DNA of 64,000 bases from Tetraselmis striata (Eukaryota; Chlorophyta; Chlorodendrophyceae; Chlorodendrales; Chlorodendraceae), in contig VCJN01001366.1 in NCBI GenBank assembly GCA_006384855.1, positions 103,564-167,563 of the forward strand. Reading direction: 5' to 3'. A model generated the notes under the pieces. It saw nothing but the letters and a program-made list of their open reading frames with translations. It had not been told where the DNA came from and ran no database searches. A program made the translations under genes and the position numbers. Each line of letters opens with the position of its first letter. Position 1 is the first letter of the stretch. This document shows positions 41,904-53,290 of this stretch, piece after piece.

Positions 41904-44370
41904 ATCTAAACGTGTTTATGGGGTTTCCTAACGGACTATAGCTGTCCTAGTGCGACCCGTACGGTCTGTAGTGGTTTGAAGCCGTTACCATCGGGGTTTG
42001 GTACGGGCTACCCCATCGCCCGCGAGCTCTGCGCTCCCGGCCGGGGAGCAACTTAGGATAGCCACCAGCAGCTCGTCTGCCATCTTCCAGCTCGCTGCCT
42101 TCGGCAGCGGCTTCGCGTACTTGTGCGCGCGAGGGTCACTGAGGCTGAACAAGTCCGCACCGAGGTTCATCCACCCGGTAGTGAGTCGTCGTGCCGCGCA
42201 CATGCGTTACAACATCCAGGAGCATGCCGAGGGGCAGCGACAGACAGCCCCTCGGTAGTGTGGTTTTCCCTACTCGTGCGCCCGAGGTCGTTTTTCGTTT
42301 TTGCCCTGGCTTTGCAGATGGGACGTTTTCGGATGGCGATGCGCACGGCAAGGAATTGGAGCTGGGGGGTCCCCGTTGGGGGGTTTAAACCTCAACACCC
42401 GAAGTCGAGTCGCAATACAAGCCTTCGGGGCTCCCGCAGTGGAGCGCCCTCTCGCAGTAGTCAACTCTTGAGGTTTAGGTGAGGTGGACGCGCTCGGCAC
42501 CATGGCCGCTGCTCGTCACGGTTGTCAACGACGACAACTACGCCCACCGCAACAAATCGGCGCGGACGGAGGAGGACGTCCGTGTCGTCGGGGCGGCCAC
42601 TTGTTGTCCCGCAAGACACTGCAACCCAGTCCCCGTGTCCTCGCAGCAGGGCGCCGTGGCATCAACGGTCGTTACATGCTGTGGTTTTCCGGAACTACTC
42701 GCGTAATTGGCCTGTTACATGGGTGGCGCCGCTCACGCGCCGGTGTTTTGAGAGGGCTCGTTGCCCTCGCCCCAATGAAGCTTCAGCAACGTTTGCTGTG
42801 GTCGCAGTGGGAGGCGTTTGTGCGGCCCGTGCCGATGCGTCTCCGACGTCTCCTACTCCAACGTCGTCGTCACAAGGACCACGACAACCTGCAGCTGCCC
42901 GCCGGGGGGCAGCTCTACCACCTGGCGTGCCTGGCGTCTCGTGGTGTACGTAACTACCCTTGGCCAACTCTGGGTTTGGGACTTCGGCGGCCGTCGCTGG
43001 TGCAGCAGCAGCGGCCGCCTCGTCGTCACCCTCGCTCCGACATCATTGGCATCGTTACGGGCCGGCATAGGCTACGAGGGCCTCTACGCCGGCCAACCCG
43101 CTTCCAACGTCACGGCAACGCATCTGTGACAACACGAGCTGCCCGCCGGGGGACAGCTCCGCCACCTAACGCGACTTGTGCGTTTCGTGGCATCATCCTA
43201 AGCCTACGCTTTGTGGGTTGGTCAGCAGCCGTCGTTGGTGCAGCAACGGCGGTCGGCTCACCGCTCTCCGCGAAGAAAGACCCACAGCGACAGCTAACCG
43301 AGTCGGCGGGTCTTCTGCGACGTCGCCAACAACCGACCCCGACACACCTGAACCGGTACGGCACGACCACACAGGGTTCCACATTTCCGCGCCCTCAGCG
43401 TTGTGCGTTTCACCCGCCGCTCTTCGCGCAAGGGGGCGAAACAACCACCGCTGGTGATGACGGCAGCAGTACATCGCTGTCATCGCGAGTTGTTTCGTGT
43501 CCACCCCTCGTAACGTGCATCGCCAGTACAGGTACAGGGTACGAGTTATCATCGCGTCGGGTACATTGCACCAGTACTTCACCTGACTGTACTCGGCGCG
43601 CTCGCGCGCTCGTGCGCGCAGCTGTACTCGTCCTAATCGTGCCTGTGCCGCTGCTTTGCTGGGCGCTCGTCGCCAACTTGGGCTTTGCTACCCCTGCTGC
43701 TTCTACTGGCCTGCGGTTCCGGCTCGTGCCGCACGCCACCATGGCGCGCAACCAATGATATAGGGCGCCGTCGGGAGACGGCGCCTTAATTCCGCGACAC
43801 ATCCGGCCTATGTCATGCCGGCGTCAACATCTCCCGCCCGCGTCTGATGCGCCTGCGCCTCGATCGAGGTCCTCTTGGCGCGAGACCCCTCTACAACTCA
43901 AGACATCTTCCGCCTTCGTCTGGTCGGCACGCCTGCCGACTGCCCACGCTCGCAGTCGTAAACGAACCGCGTGTAAACTGGCAAAACCAGACTCGAATGC
44001 ATGATTGAAATGATCTAAACGTGTTTATGGGGTTTCCTAACGGACTATAGCTGTCCTAGTGCGACCCGTACGGTCTGTAGTGGTTTGAAGCCGTTACCAT
44101 CGGGGTTTGGTACGGGCTACCCCATCGCCCGCGAGCTCTGCGCTCCCGGCCGGGGAGCTACTTAGGACAGCCACCAGCAGCTCGTCTGCCATCTTCCAGC
44201 TCGCTGCCTTCGGCAGCGCCCTCCCGTTTTCCGCCTCCGCCCTGCGGGCTCCTCCTCCGAAATTCCCTCCCCTTTCGCTGAACCTTCCTAGCCATAAAAT
44301 GGCGCTTTTCCGTGTAAAACAGCCTCCGCATCCTTTTTGGCAAAACCAGACTCGAATGCATGATTGAAAT
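41904..44370 (+). mobile_element. Split-direct-repeat element related to the DIRS-like family
   Basis: A block of about 207 bp starting GATCTAAACGTGTTTATGGG at 41904 is repeated almost exactly at 44014. The second copy is flanked on both sides by GGCAAAACCAGACTCGAATG (at 43979 and 44339). This is the same A1...B1-A2-B2 order as the gag/recombinase elements, and B and the A start (GATCTAAAC-GTTTATGGGGTTTCC) are clearly related to theirs. The 1.9-kb interior has no gag or recombinase. It seems to be a separate, probably non-autonomous branch. Confidence 0.8.
42484..43758 (+). other. Long ORF inside the split-repeat element, coding status doubtful
   Basis: A 424-residue frame from a non-ATG start (an internal ATG gives a shorter protein), very rich in Arg, Pro and Leu. 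The DNA contains internal degenerate repeats (for example CTGCCCGCCGGGGG-CAGCTC at about 42896 and 43140), and other frames are also open for long stretches. No motif is recognised. It could be a highly diverged element protein or chance openness in GC-rich DNA. Confidence 0.25.
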
Positions 44371-44406
44371 TTACCAACGTCCGCCGTACCCGACGCGTTT
44401 CGTGTC

Positions 44407-44414
44407 CATATCTT
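44407..44414 (+). repeat. MITE target-site duplication, left copy
   Basis: CATATCTT, identical to 44808-44815. Confidence 0.8.
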
Positions 44415-44807
44415 CTGGGATGAGAGTTACCCCCCCCCCCCCCCCCCCCCCATGGTTGAGTAATTACTCGAGTAATTACTGGTTTACGTCCCTCCAAGAT
44501 TTTACTTCAAGTAATAAATGGCCATGGCTCCGTCGCTGGCGTGTCTGGCGCGCGGAGCGCGCGACGCATTGCTGTTTACCGGCGTGTCTGGCCGAAGCGC
44601 GTAGCTTGTAACCATTGGCACCCTTTGTACCTTTTTGCAGCCTTTGCATGGCTTGCCTGGAAAGGAGGGGGGCGGGGGGGGGGGGGGGGGGGGGTTGCTG
44701 GCGAGGAGGCAGGGGGGGGGGGGGGGGGGGGGTCATGTAATTACTCGAGTAATTACTGGTTTACCTCAAGCTGTGTATTTACATGTAAGGGGTAACTCTC
44801 ATCCTAG
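44415..44807. mobile_element. hAT-like MITE, 393 bp, with three G/C tracts
   Basis: The ends are inverted repeats, CTGGGATGAGAGTTACC on the left and the complement of CTAGGATGAGAGTTACC on the right (16 of 17 match), flanked by the 8-bp direct repeat CATATCTT. Inside are two copies of GTAATTACTCGAGTAATTAC (about 44462 and 44738), a C run (44430-44451) and two G runs (44674-44694, 44712-44732). An 8-bp duplication fits hAT-type mobilisation. No ORF is convincing. Confidence 0.8.
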
Positions 44808-44815
44808 CATATCTT
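44808..44815 (+). repeat. MITE target-site duplication, right copy
   Basis: CATATCTT, identical to 44407-44414. Confidence 0.8.
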
Positions 44816-44849
44816 GAACCCCCACACCCCCCCCCCCCCCCCCCCTCAG

Positions 44850-45545
44850 CGGGATCTGACATGGGCACTCGCGTTAAGAGCGCCTCCGTCGACGGTCCAT
44901 GCCATATTTCCATGAGATGTCGGAGGCTGAAGTCCTTCCTGAAAGATACACTGAGTCGGCGGGTGGCTCCCATGACTGCGTAGAGGTTTTACATGCCTTG
45001 ACCGCCTCGTGCTGCGTTCTTCCTGTTGCTCCTGGAGCTAAGGACAAGGCGATGGTGCCGGCTGTCTTTGACGAATGTTGGCCGCGTGACGCTGAGACGG
45101 GGATCCCTTATAGCCTCTGAAGAAGACGCCGAGGTTTCCCATCGCCGCGCCCCCGTATACCGAGCGGATCTGCTATGCTACGACCTTCAACTTCCGTGCC
45201 GGCTTCACAACCGAAAACCACGCTACGCCAAGGAGGCCGTCATTGCCGCGATCGTCATCCGAGAGTACACACCCTCCCCCCCTTCCTCCCAACCCCACTG
45301 CGACCATCCTTGTGGTTGTGCTGACGGAACACCTTGTGCTATCCAGGAAGCAGGGGAACGTAGTGAGGAACTATCTCGCTCGGCATTATATACTTCCGGG
45401 ATAATGTGGGCGTCAAGGATGCCCAAGGTAGGAGAAAGGGACCATTGCCGAGCGAGGACCGGCTCGCGAACGCCCGCGACCTTGCAGAGGCCAAGCAGCA
45501 GAGCAAGCTCGAGAAGTACTACAAAGCCAGGATGTGCCCCCATTA
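44850..45545 (+). pseudogene. Possible LTR-retrotransposon integrase debris
   Basis: One frame near 45290 reads ATILVVVLTEHLVLSRKQG, resembling the start of a retroviral-type integrase core (ILVVVD-x-x-x-K-x). Further on, a frame near 45453 reads LANARDLAEAKQQSKLEKYY, like the coiled segment after a Ty3/gypsy integrase. They are separated by stops and shifts. No LTRs were found. Weak evidence. Confidence 0.3.
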
Positions 45546-46025
45546 AACGTGATGTTCAAGGGCGAGGAGGAGGTCTGCGAGGTGACGCCGCACTCGGAAG
45601 CCGCAGGTGCGCCGCGTTTGTTTTCGCACTAGTTCAATTACACAGCCAATGAACGCCGCCGCGTTAAGCTAGCAGTGAACACGCAGACTGACTTTCGCAG
45701 TTGTTGTGTGACCCCCGCCCAACCCCTACGTTTGACATGTCAAGGTCTGCACAGTGGCTGTGATGTCCGGCGCTCGTTCCAGGCGAGGAGCCAACATGTG
45801 GCAGTATGGCATGCCGGTGGGAGTGCTGAAGCTGAGTCGCTGGCTGGAGCTGAGGTCGCCACGCCGTCGCAATTGCAACTGTTTATCTGTAGCCGCGGAC
45901 ACCGAGTCCATGTCCCCAGTTCAGGACCGCCAATCACATCGCAGTCATCTGCATTCATGCACACATGCCCCCACTGGCCCTGTCCGGACTGTGCGTGGGG
46001 GTAAGCTGAACTTTGTTTTGTGCCG

Positions 46026-46721
46026 TCAAGTGTCTATGCCACTGCCCTCTGCAAGGAGGAAAGGTCCAGTCGGCAGTGTCATGTTTTGCAATTGCTCAGA
46101 TGAGAGGATTGTTGACGACAGGCTGCGCATGTTGCGAAGGATGCATGCCGTGACACATGGTCTCTGGAGCCATGGCACGCATAGCACCGGCCGTTCGCTG
46201 TACGTGTCGGCTGTCTCATCATAAGCAGATAGGGAGGTGCCCGTCAGAGCGAGGGAGTGAGGGCATTCGCGAGATGTCCTGCAGAACCTGCGGGTGGCGA
46301 TGAGGCTGTCCCAAGACACCGCTGTGGAATCGCCGTCGGCATTGTGTGACGATGCGGACGGCTCCGTCGCCTCTGTTGTCGCCGGGTCAACCGGCGTCGC
46401 TGCTGCTGCCACATCTAATGGAAGATTTGCAACGTCTTGTATAGGGATGAGCAATCGTTGGACCTGCCGACCTCCGAGCGCTGATGCTGCACCACTGGAA
46501 CTTCCGGCCTGTTGAAATGTCTCTGGCTCTCTGCAGGCGCAGCTCATTTCTCTTGCCAGAGCGCGTGCCTCGTCCGCCATTCCCACCACTGCATCGTCCC
46601 TGCCTTGGCCCAATCCAGCGACTTGCTGCAGGAATCGTTGCTGCTGATCACTGCGCTGACATTCCGCTGGGGGCGCCGGCAGTTTAAAAGGGATACATAC
46701 TGGTGGACCATGCGCCGGCAA
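46026..46721 (-). CDS. Hypothetical ORF, 231 residues
   Basis: An open frame from 46721 (the start shown may be a non-standard codon) to a stop at 46026. The central third is Ala/Thr/Ser-rich; the rest is mixed (DEARALAREMSCACREPE, ACILRNMRSLSSTILSSEQL). I recognise no domain. An alternative minus frame (46544-46795) is also protein-like (NNWRQLMWRRLSSL, WWEWRTRHALW), so a frameshifted remnant is possible. Confidence 0.3.
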   Translation of the reverse strand: MPAHGPPVCIPFKLPAPPAECQRSDQQQRFLQQVAGLGQGRDDAVVGMADEARALAREMSCACREPETFQQAGSSSGAASALGGRQVQRLLIPIQDVANLPLDVAAAATPVDPATTEATEPSASSHNADGDSTAVSWDSLIATRRFCRTSRECPHSLALTGTSLSAYDETADTYSERPVLCVPWLQRPCVTACILRNMRSLSSTILSSEQLQNMTLPTGPFLLAEGSGIDT

Positions 46722-46929
46722 CTCGTATCCGTGAGGCTACTGAGTCGTCGCCACATGAGTTGTCGCCAGTTATTTTGAATCGCAATGAATGTCATTATTC
46801 ACCCTGAATTAATCAGCCCATGTTCTACATCCCCAAACAAGGAAGCCATGTCTCTATCAGCTCGGGTACATCGTAAACTCCAAAAAAGTAAGGTATGTTT
46901 TTATCAAGGTAAAGTAAAGTAACGTTCAC

Positions 46930-47165
46930 CCCCGTCATCGGCCGGAGCCGCCCCAGCACTTGACCTCGTGCGCCAGCTGCAGCCGTAGGTCTGGCATAGC
47001 CATTACACCGTTGCCTCATTCGAACCGCGAAGGGCTAATGCATCGACCGGGAAAACCCAGGCCACAGGCCCAGGCGATATTGCCTTGAGATGACAAGAGC
47101 CGGGAATCGATTCGGGGACCTCTTTGAGTAGGAGACCACGCCTCCACCGCGCGGACAGATAACGA
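46930..47165 (-). mobile_element. tRNA-like SINE, copy 1
   Basis: On the minus strand: GTCCGCGCGGTGGAGGC at the head, then AGGTCCCCGAATCGATTCCC, which resembles a pol III B box and T-arm, then a body with GGTCGATGCATTAGCCC, GGCTATGCCAGACCTACGG, CTGCAGCTGGCGCACGAGGT and GTGCTGGGGCGGCT. The end runs into a TTACTTTACTTTACC tail. The body matches 56207-56445. The tRNA origin is an inference from the B-box-like part. Confidence 0.6.
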
Positions 47166-47430
47166 GGCCAACGAAGTAAGTTACATCTACTAAACGTAGG
47201 AGAAACTTGAATATGGTGATACACCAGTCAATTTGGCAACCCTCACTGCACATACCTGCAGGCGCTTTTTACATATCATGAGCACACGGGTGTCTTATCA
47301 CGTTCATGATGTCGTCAATAAAACAACAACAACTTGCAGCTGTGCAAGTTGTTTTTGTTATGAAAACAAACCTACTTGGAGCTGTGCAGCTACCGCTCCT
47401 TGTGGGACTCGCTGTGCCTAAGGTGAGATT

Positions 47431-47474
47431 GGGGGGGGGGGGGGGGGGGGGAGGGGGGGCGGGGGGGGGGGGGG
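47431..47474. repeat. G tracts
   Basis: Runs at 47431-47451 and 47461-47474. A GTGAGATT splice-donor-like sequence directly precedes the first on the plus strand, but no plus-strand gene could be confirmed. Confidence 0.85.
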
Positions 47475-47589
47475 TCTTTCACACGCGGCGATGTGCACCT
47501 CCTACAACATGTTGGAGATTGATAAGACTTGCAAGCTGCCTGCCATGTGATTACTTGCCTCAGAGGCGCATGCCGCGAGGAGACCAAAA

Positions 47590-48194
47590 ATGCAAGCTGC
47601 AGTGGTATAGCGGATACGCAAAGGGGGTCGATGACACAATCTATGAGGTGGCTCTCGGCGGCATTGAGCCGGACGACGCGTAGCTTCAGAAACTAGCCCG
47701 CGGCATTTGGCGTCGCGCAGGCCCTCACGGTCGCCGCTTTGCGGTACCGCTGCCGGCATGGGGGGAGCTGCGGTGCCTGCCGGATGAGGCCGGCCGGCTG
47801 GCAGCGAGGTTTCCCAGTGAGATCAGGTGCTGCGACGTGCCGCCGCCGCCGCGCTGCGTACTCATCCGGCCGCTGCTAAGTGGCGCCTTCTCCCCTGCCC
47901 GGCGGGACTGCTGCCGGGCGCTGCTCCTGCCACTGAGCTGCCCCTGCTGCAACACAACCGCCAGCACCGAGTCAGCCAGCCCATCCTCCCTCGGGGCGCC
48001 AGACTCGGCGGAGATGAGCCTGGCGTCCTATGGGCATTGGAAGCACATGGACCCAATGCAGCCCCCCACAAGAAGATAACACTATCGCGGGGATGCCACC
48101 TTGGCCTCCGATCCGCTGCCTTGCGTCTTCTGGCCATCGGTGCTCATCGACGCCATCTGCACAGCCACACCCATCGAGACACCCCGCGCTCTAG
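47590..48194. other. Region 3' of the sialidase-like gene
   Basis: GC-rich, with a short plus-strand frame (KCKLQWYSGYAKGVDDTIYE, stop at about 47680) that looks exon-like but is not attached to any model. Otherwise I see nothing defendable. Confidence 0.35.
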
Positions 48195-51100
48195 TCAGCG
48201 CGGCAAGCCAGGTGGCCATGATGGGGTTAGACATACCTGGGGGGGGGGGGGCACATGGACGGCAGCCTGGGGCTGACGAGAGGGGAAGGGGAACATAACA
48301 GGGTGAGCCCCCAATGCAGAGCTCACCCAAGCGGGCACCGGCATCGGGGACGCCGTGCTGCCAAACTTGGCGGCCCACTTGCTGAGGTCCAGAACCGCGC
48401 GCTTCACGCCCCCCGCGCTGGCGTGCTCCTTGTGGCCCACGGTGTACACCACCGCCACGGTGCAGCCATCCACCTGGCAGAAGCGGCCAACGTTGGCGGA
48501 CACACCGCACTGCGCGGCGACGGCGCAGCGGAAGCGAGCCAGCCGCCATCGGTGTGGGCAGGTTTGTCCCGCGCGCTGCCAACTACATCGGCAATCATTG
48601 CCGGCCTTGCGAGGCAGGCCGGCAGCCAGTCGGGGGGGCGCCGGCATGGGCTTACCTCCAGCAGCGTCGGGTAGTGGAACTTGTACCGGGGCACGGCGCT
48701 GTCTTCCAGCCGCGCCGCCGTGATCCTGGCGGGTGAGGCGGGCGGGTGCAAACACCCGGCGGTGGTCTCCTTGAGAAGGCTATGCTACGCCATGCCACAT
48801 AGTAAGCACCCCATGGGCCTGGCGGGTTCGTTCACATAAGTAAAACTCAGCCAAGCGTGGCACATTTCCCTGGCGTGTCTAGCATTTGGCCTATTGATGT
48901 GAAAGCAACCATATCAAGGCTGGACAGCGCCAAGGATGCCCGGTACACAGTAGCCAACGCTGTCAACACTTGTGGCGCCTGGCCATTGGCATTGTCAATG
49001 ATGTCCTTGCTTTCAGCGAGTACCTGGAGATCGACGTGTCAAAACCGGGCCCAAGACACAGCTTGTCCGCCACTCCACGGGTCCACCCGCAACACCATCG
49101 CCGTGCCTATAAACACCAGCCAGGGTTGAGCCCTGCCCTTTGGTGTTTGGCCCGCAGTCGCGAGGGCGCACCGCGGAGCACTCACCACGTGTCGCCGCCG
49201 TCCGGGGAGATGGACACCCAGAGCGCCGTGCGCGTCCCGCCGTACTCGTCCTCCAGCTTGGTGTGGTGGTTGTACCCTGCCACGTGACAGCGCACAGGCA
49301 CATCACAACCGTATCAGACCCCCGCTTTGGGAATGACCCCCGAGTTGGTGCTCATCACGCTTCTGCACGCGCACAGGTGAGCTGCGCTCGGCCCCGGGGC
49401 GCTGCGGCGCGTTCGGGTGCAGCTCATGAGGCGGCGGGCAGCGACGTACCCAGCGCGACCAGGCCGCTGCTCAGGCGTATGGCGTGGATCTTCGAGTTGG
49501 GGTTTGGCAGAGCCGTGGGCCGCGGCTTGCTCCAGGACCTGCCGCCGTCCGTTGAGGAGGACCTGCAAGCGAGGGAGCCGGTGAGTTCAGAAAGGACAAA
49601 GGGGGGGGGGGGGGGGGGGGGTTCAATCGAGGGAGGCAAAGGGGGCTGAGAGTGCGAAGATAGCCAACGGCCTGGCGACACCAGCCGGCCCCCACCTGTA
49701 GATGCTGCCGGTGGTGGAGCGGAACAGCTGGAGCACCGCCTCGCCGCCCATCCGCACCACCGCTCCCTGCGACAGGTAAACGTCAGTGCGCCGCTCAGGA
49801 CCGCGCAGGCGAGCCGTGCCCGTGCGGGTGCCTCTTCGCTCAGCGGCCCTGCGGCCTGCGGTGTTGCGCCCGATGCCACCACGATGGGGGGGCAGCTTCT
49901 ATGGGTGCAGGCCCACCGGCTGGCAACCTATCTATCAGAAGGCGCCAGACACAGCAGATGTGACGCGAAACCCCCTCTGCTTGCACGCGCATCTTCGCAG
50001 CACAAACCGTACCTCCAACAGGCGCGTCTGCCCCAGACCCTGGGCGCTCCCGATGTCGCCGCCGACTTCCCAGTGGACACCATCCGCGGACAGTAGGCTG
50101 CCCGACAGCTGAGGAGAGCGGCCCACCCTGCCACAAAACACGGAAAGCGTAAGAACGCAAGTCGCCAGGAATCGGAACTGGGGGGGAGGGGAGGGGGGGG
50201 GGGGGGGGGGGGGGGGCGGCGAAGGGGCTACACGACAGCTGCGGCGGCCGGGGATCGGGACGACGCTGACATGCGGCAGGTATAGGACTGGGTTATATAT
50301 GCTGCTGGTGTGCGGCTATTTTGAGCTTGAGAGTGACTCTTATGTTCTGCACCGGCTCGATCTTACAGCAAAACCCGCTCTATTTCGTGGCTTTCACAAT
50401 CGGGGTTGTACAGAAGTCCAGAGCTCTGTCATATGACGATATAAGCATGAGGCATAGCATGGTTATGTTATGCCATAACTACTCGAAGATAACTTGCATA
50501 AACGGGTAGAACTGTGGGCCGAAGCCCACTTCCACTTCTCCCTTTTTTCATCGGTGTGACAACGGAACCAGTTCGCAAATTATCCGCATCCATGTCTCAG
50601 GTGTGTTCTTGCGAAGGGGGGGGGGGGGGGGGGGGGCTGGGCGGCAGCCGAGTTCAGTCGCAGTTTGGGACGGCCTGTGATGAGGCTGTGATGCCGCCAC
50701 CACGTCATCCGCCGAACGCGGGGAGGTGATCCGTGGGGCTAGGGGCGCGGCATCACGCGCTACTGCTGCCGTGTAGATGGCACTGCCCGATTGCCGCACC
50801 GCCTGGTCGCTTGGATAGTGATTTTAACGGCACAGTCACGTCGGAGTTTGACTCATCCATGCTGGCGCAATATTAAAATAGCCAAGTAGGCGCATTGCAG
50901 GAAGACTTGCATTGATTTATTGGGTATTAATACACTGACGAGCTACAAACAACCAGCAACTTGTCGCTGGTTCGTGCCGTTGGTTACTTGCCTCATTTCT
51001 CACATGTTAGCGCATGGCTCTGCCAGTATGTCACGCCATGCCACTCATCATGATTGGTACTCCATGTGTGAGTGAGTGTGTGTGTGTGTGTGTGTTTATG

Positions 51101-53258
51101 TATGGTTATTACGGTGTGTACATATATATATACATATATGTATATGTATATACATGTATATATATAATTTGATACGGTGTGTACATACATACATGAATAT
51201 ACATTGATATATATACATAACTAGATCAGGCTTACTATGCTGATAGGACGCGTGTGTAACATGACTGACTGACAAAATATATACCATCCTACTGTACTAA
51301 AAAGTACAGTACTGTATACAGTACATTACTGTATTGCACATATGCCGCCATATCATGTTTTGCCAACTCAGTGATGAATAGGCATCATCTCTTGTTTACC
51401 GTACTAGTAATAAATTGGTTTTATAGTGTCACGTGTTATTATTATACACACAAAAGCATGAACAAACCCAGCAGTCTCGTACCGATTGTGGCATATTTCA
51501 TGCCACAGTTTTGCCTGCGCCTGATGCGTGGAAGCGTTGTGCTCATAGCTTTGCCATAAGTATCCATGCTGGGCGCAAAAAATTACCATGCACTTGTGTC
51601 ATACTTTACTACGTTATGACATATTCTCCCCACATCCCATTAATGCCCAACCCTGGTCCCAAATACGGTACCAGAACGGTTAAGTACTGCATACAGTGTT
51701 TGCGAGTGTGTGTGTTTGGGGGGGGGGGGGGGGGGCGTACTTGCAGTCTGCCACGCCGGGGTCCTCGCGCCAAAAGGGCAGCACCCACTGCCCGCTGTCC
51801 GTGACCACCGGCGGGTTGGCCACAACCTTCGGGATGAGCCCCTCCGCGCCCTCCCGCAGCACCGCCACAGGCGCCGCCCAGGCACGCCCGTCGCCGGAGG
51901 ACGTCATCATGATGTCCCCACCTGGGGCAAACACCTGCGCGAACGACGCCCCCGCGGGAGCAGCCGGCCAGTCAGTCAGGGCTACGACCCAGTCAGCAAC
52001 TGAATTACGGACGACGGACAGCACAGTCAAGTGCGGAACCCCTGGCATTCTGGGGCACTGGGACTATCATCGCTCTGTTGATTTCGAAGGTCCAGTGACG
52101 TTATGGCATCTGCGGGTGCCGGCGCGGTCATGAGAACACTGCGAATGCGAACCTGCCGTACCTGCCTGCCAGAGGTCAAATGTATTGACATGATGATAGG
52201 GAGACTAGAGCGAAAGTTTTGGTAGGTGGCATGGAAGCCCGAGTTGAGGTTTGTAGTAGCGCTACTGATATATGCGTCAGCACCCGGAATTTGACAACCT
52301 TGGGTCATCGCGTAACTGAGGCCGTGCGGTTTAGGCGCATGCCTTCGGGCAACTTCGTACTCACATGCGAAGCATCCGCCGCAAGGGGGCCCGCAGTATG
52401 AGGCCCGCCCATCCCCCCCGCCACCCACTCCCCTACATGCCACCACGGAGTAAAACCCTCACGCACAACCTCGCCCAGTCCGAGACCGCGCCCACCTTCT
52501 CCTCGATGTTGGGCATGGACCGCGTGCACGCGCGGCTCTCCGCGTAGAACAGCCGCAGCGCCCTAGGCTGTTCGCTGCAGCCCAACACAGTGCTGGCTCA
52601 GAATAGTCTGCGAGGCAGGCGGGCGACAAACAGTACGAGAGGCAAAAGGGGGGGGGGGGGGGGGGGGGGGGGCTTACCTGGAAGCCTGGACGGCATCCAG
52701 GGCCAGCACTGGCGCCCATAGCGACCCCGCCTGCGGGATGTCCAGCCGCCAGCTGGGCGTCCAGGACCACAAGTCTTCCGACATTGCGCCGCGGATGTGC
52801 TGGTCCGGCAGACCTTTTTGCAGAAGAGGGGGCGGAGCGTTTCCCATCATGTGGATCGACGTCGTCTCAAACACAGTCTACCCCAGCTTTTCCATCAGTT
52901 GCTACCACTATTAAATGTAGAGGCTAATTACAATTCGGCCTTTGCTCATAAAATCATGACATAATATAGACACGCGCATAAACACGGAAACACACACACA
53001 CACACACACACAAATGGCATGGTTTGTCATGTCATGTGATGGCGTGTTATGTCATTCATGGCATGTCATGCCATGCCATGCCATGCCATGACGTCATGTC
53101 ATCTCATCACTTCTTGTCATGCCACGCCATGCCATGCCATGTCATGTATTGCTAGACATGAGCCCGCTGTCAGGCGCAAAGGCTGCATTACCACAGACAA
53201 GCAGCCAATGACCGTTGGCTAGTGCTGATCTTTGAGTGAGGAGCGTATCGGAGACCGC

Positions 53259-53290
<32 letters not shown>

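Noticed and set aside
42484..43758. 424-codon ORF as a definite gene
   Set aside because: Arg/Pro/Leu-rich, no ATG at its start, other frames are equally open and no motif is seen; kept only as a doubtful feature.
48255..48755. Plus-strand ORFs over the sialidase exons
   Set aside because: Antisense shadows; the minus-strand exons show Asp boxes and correct splice phases.
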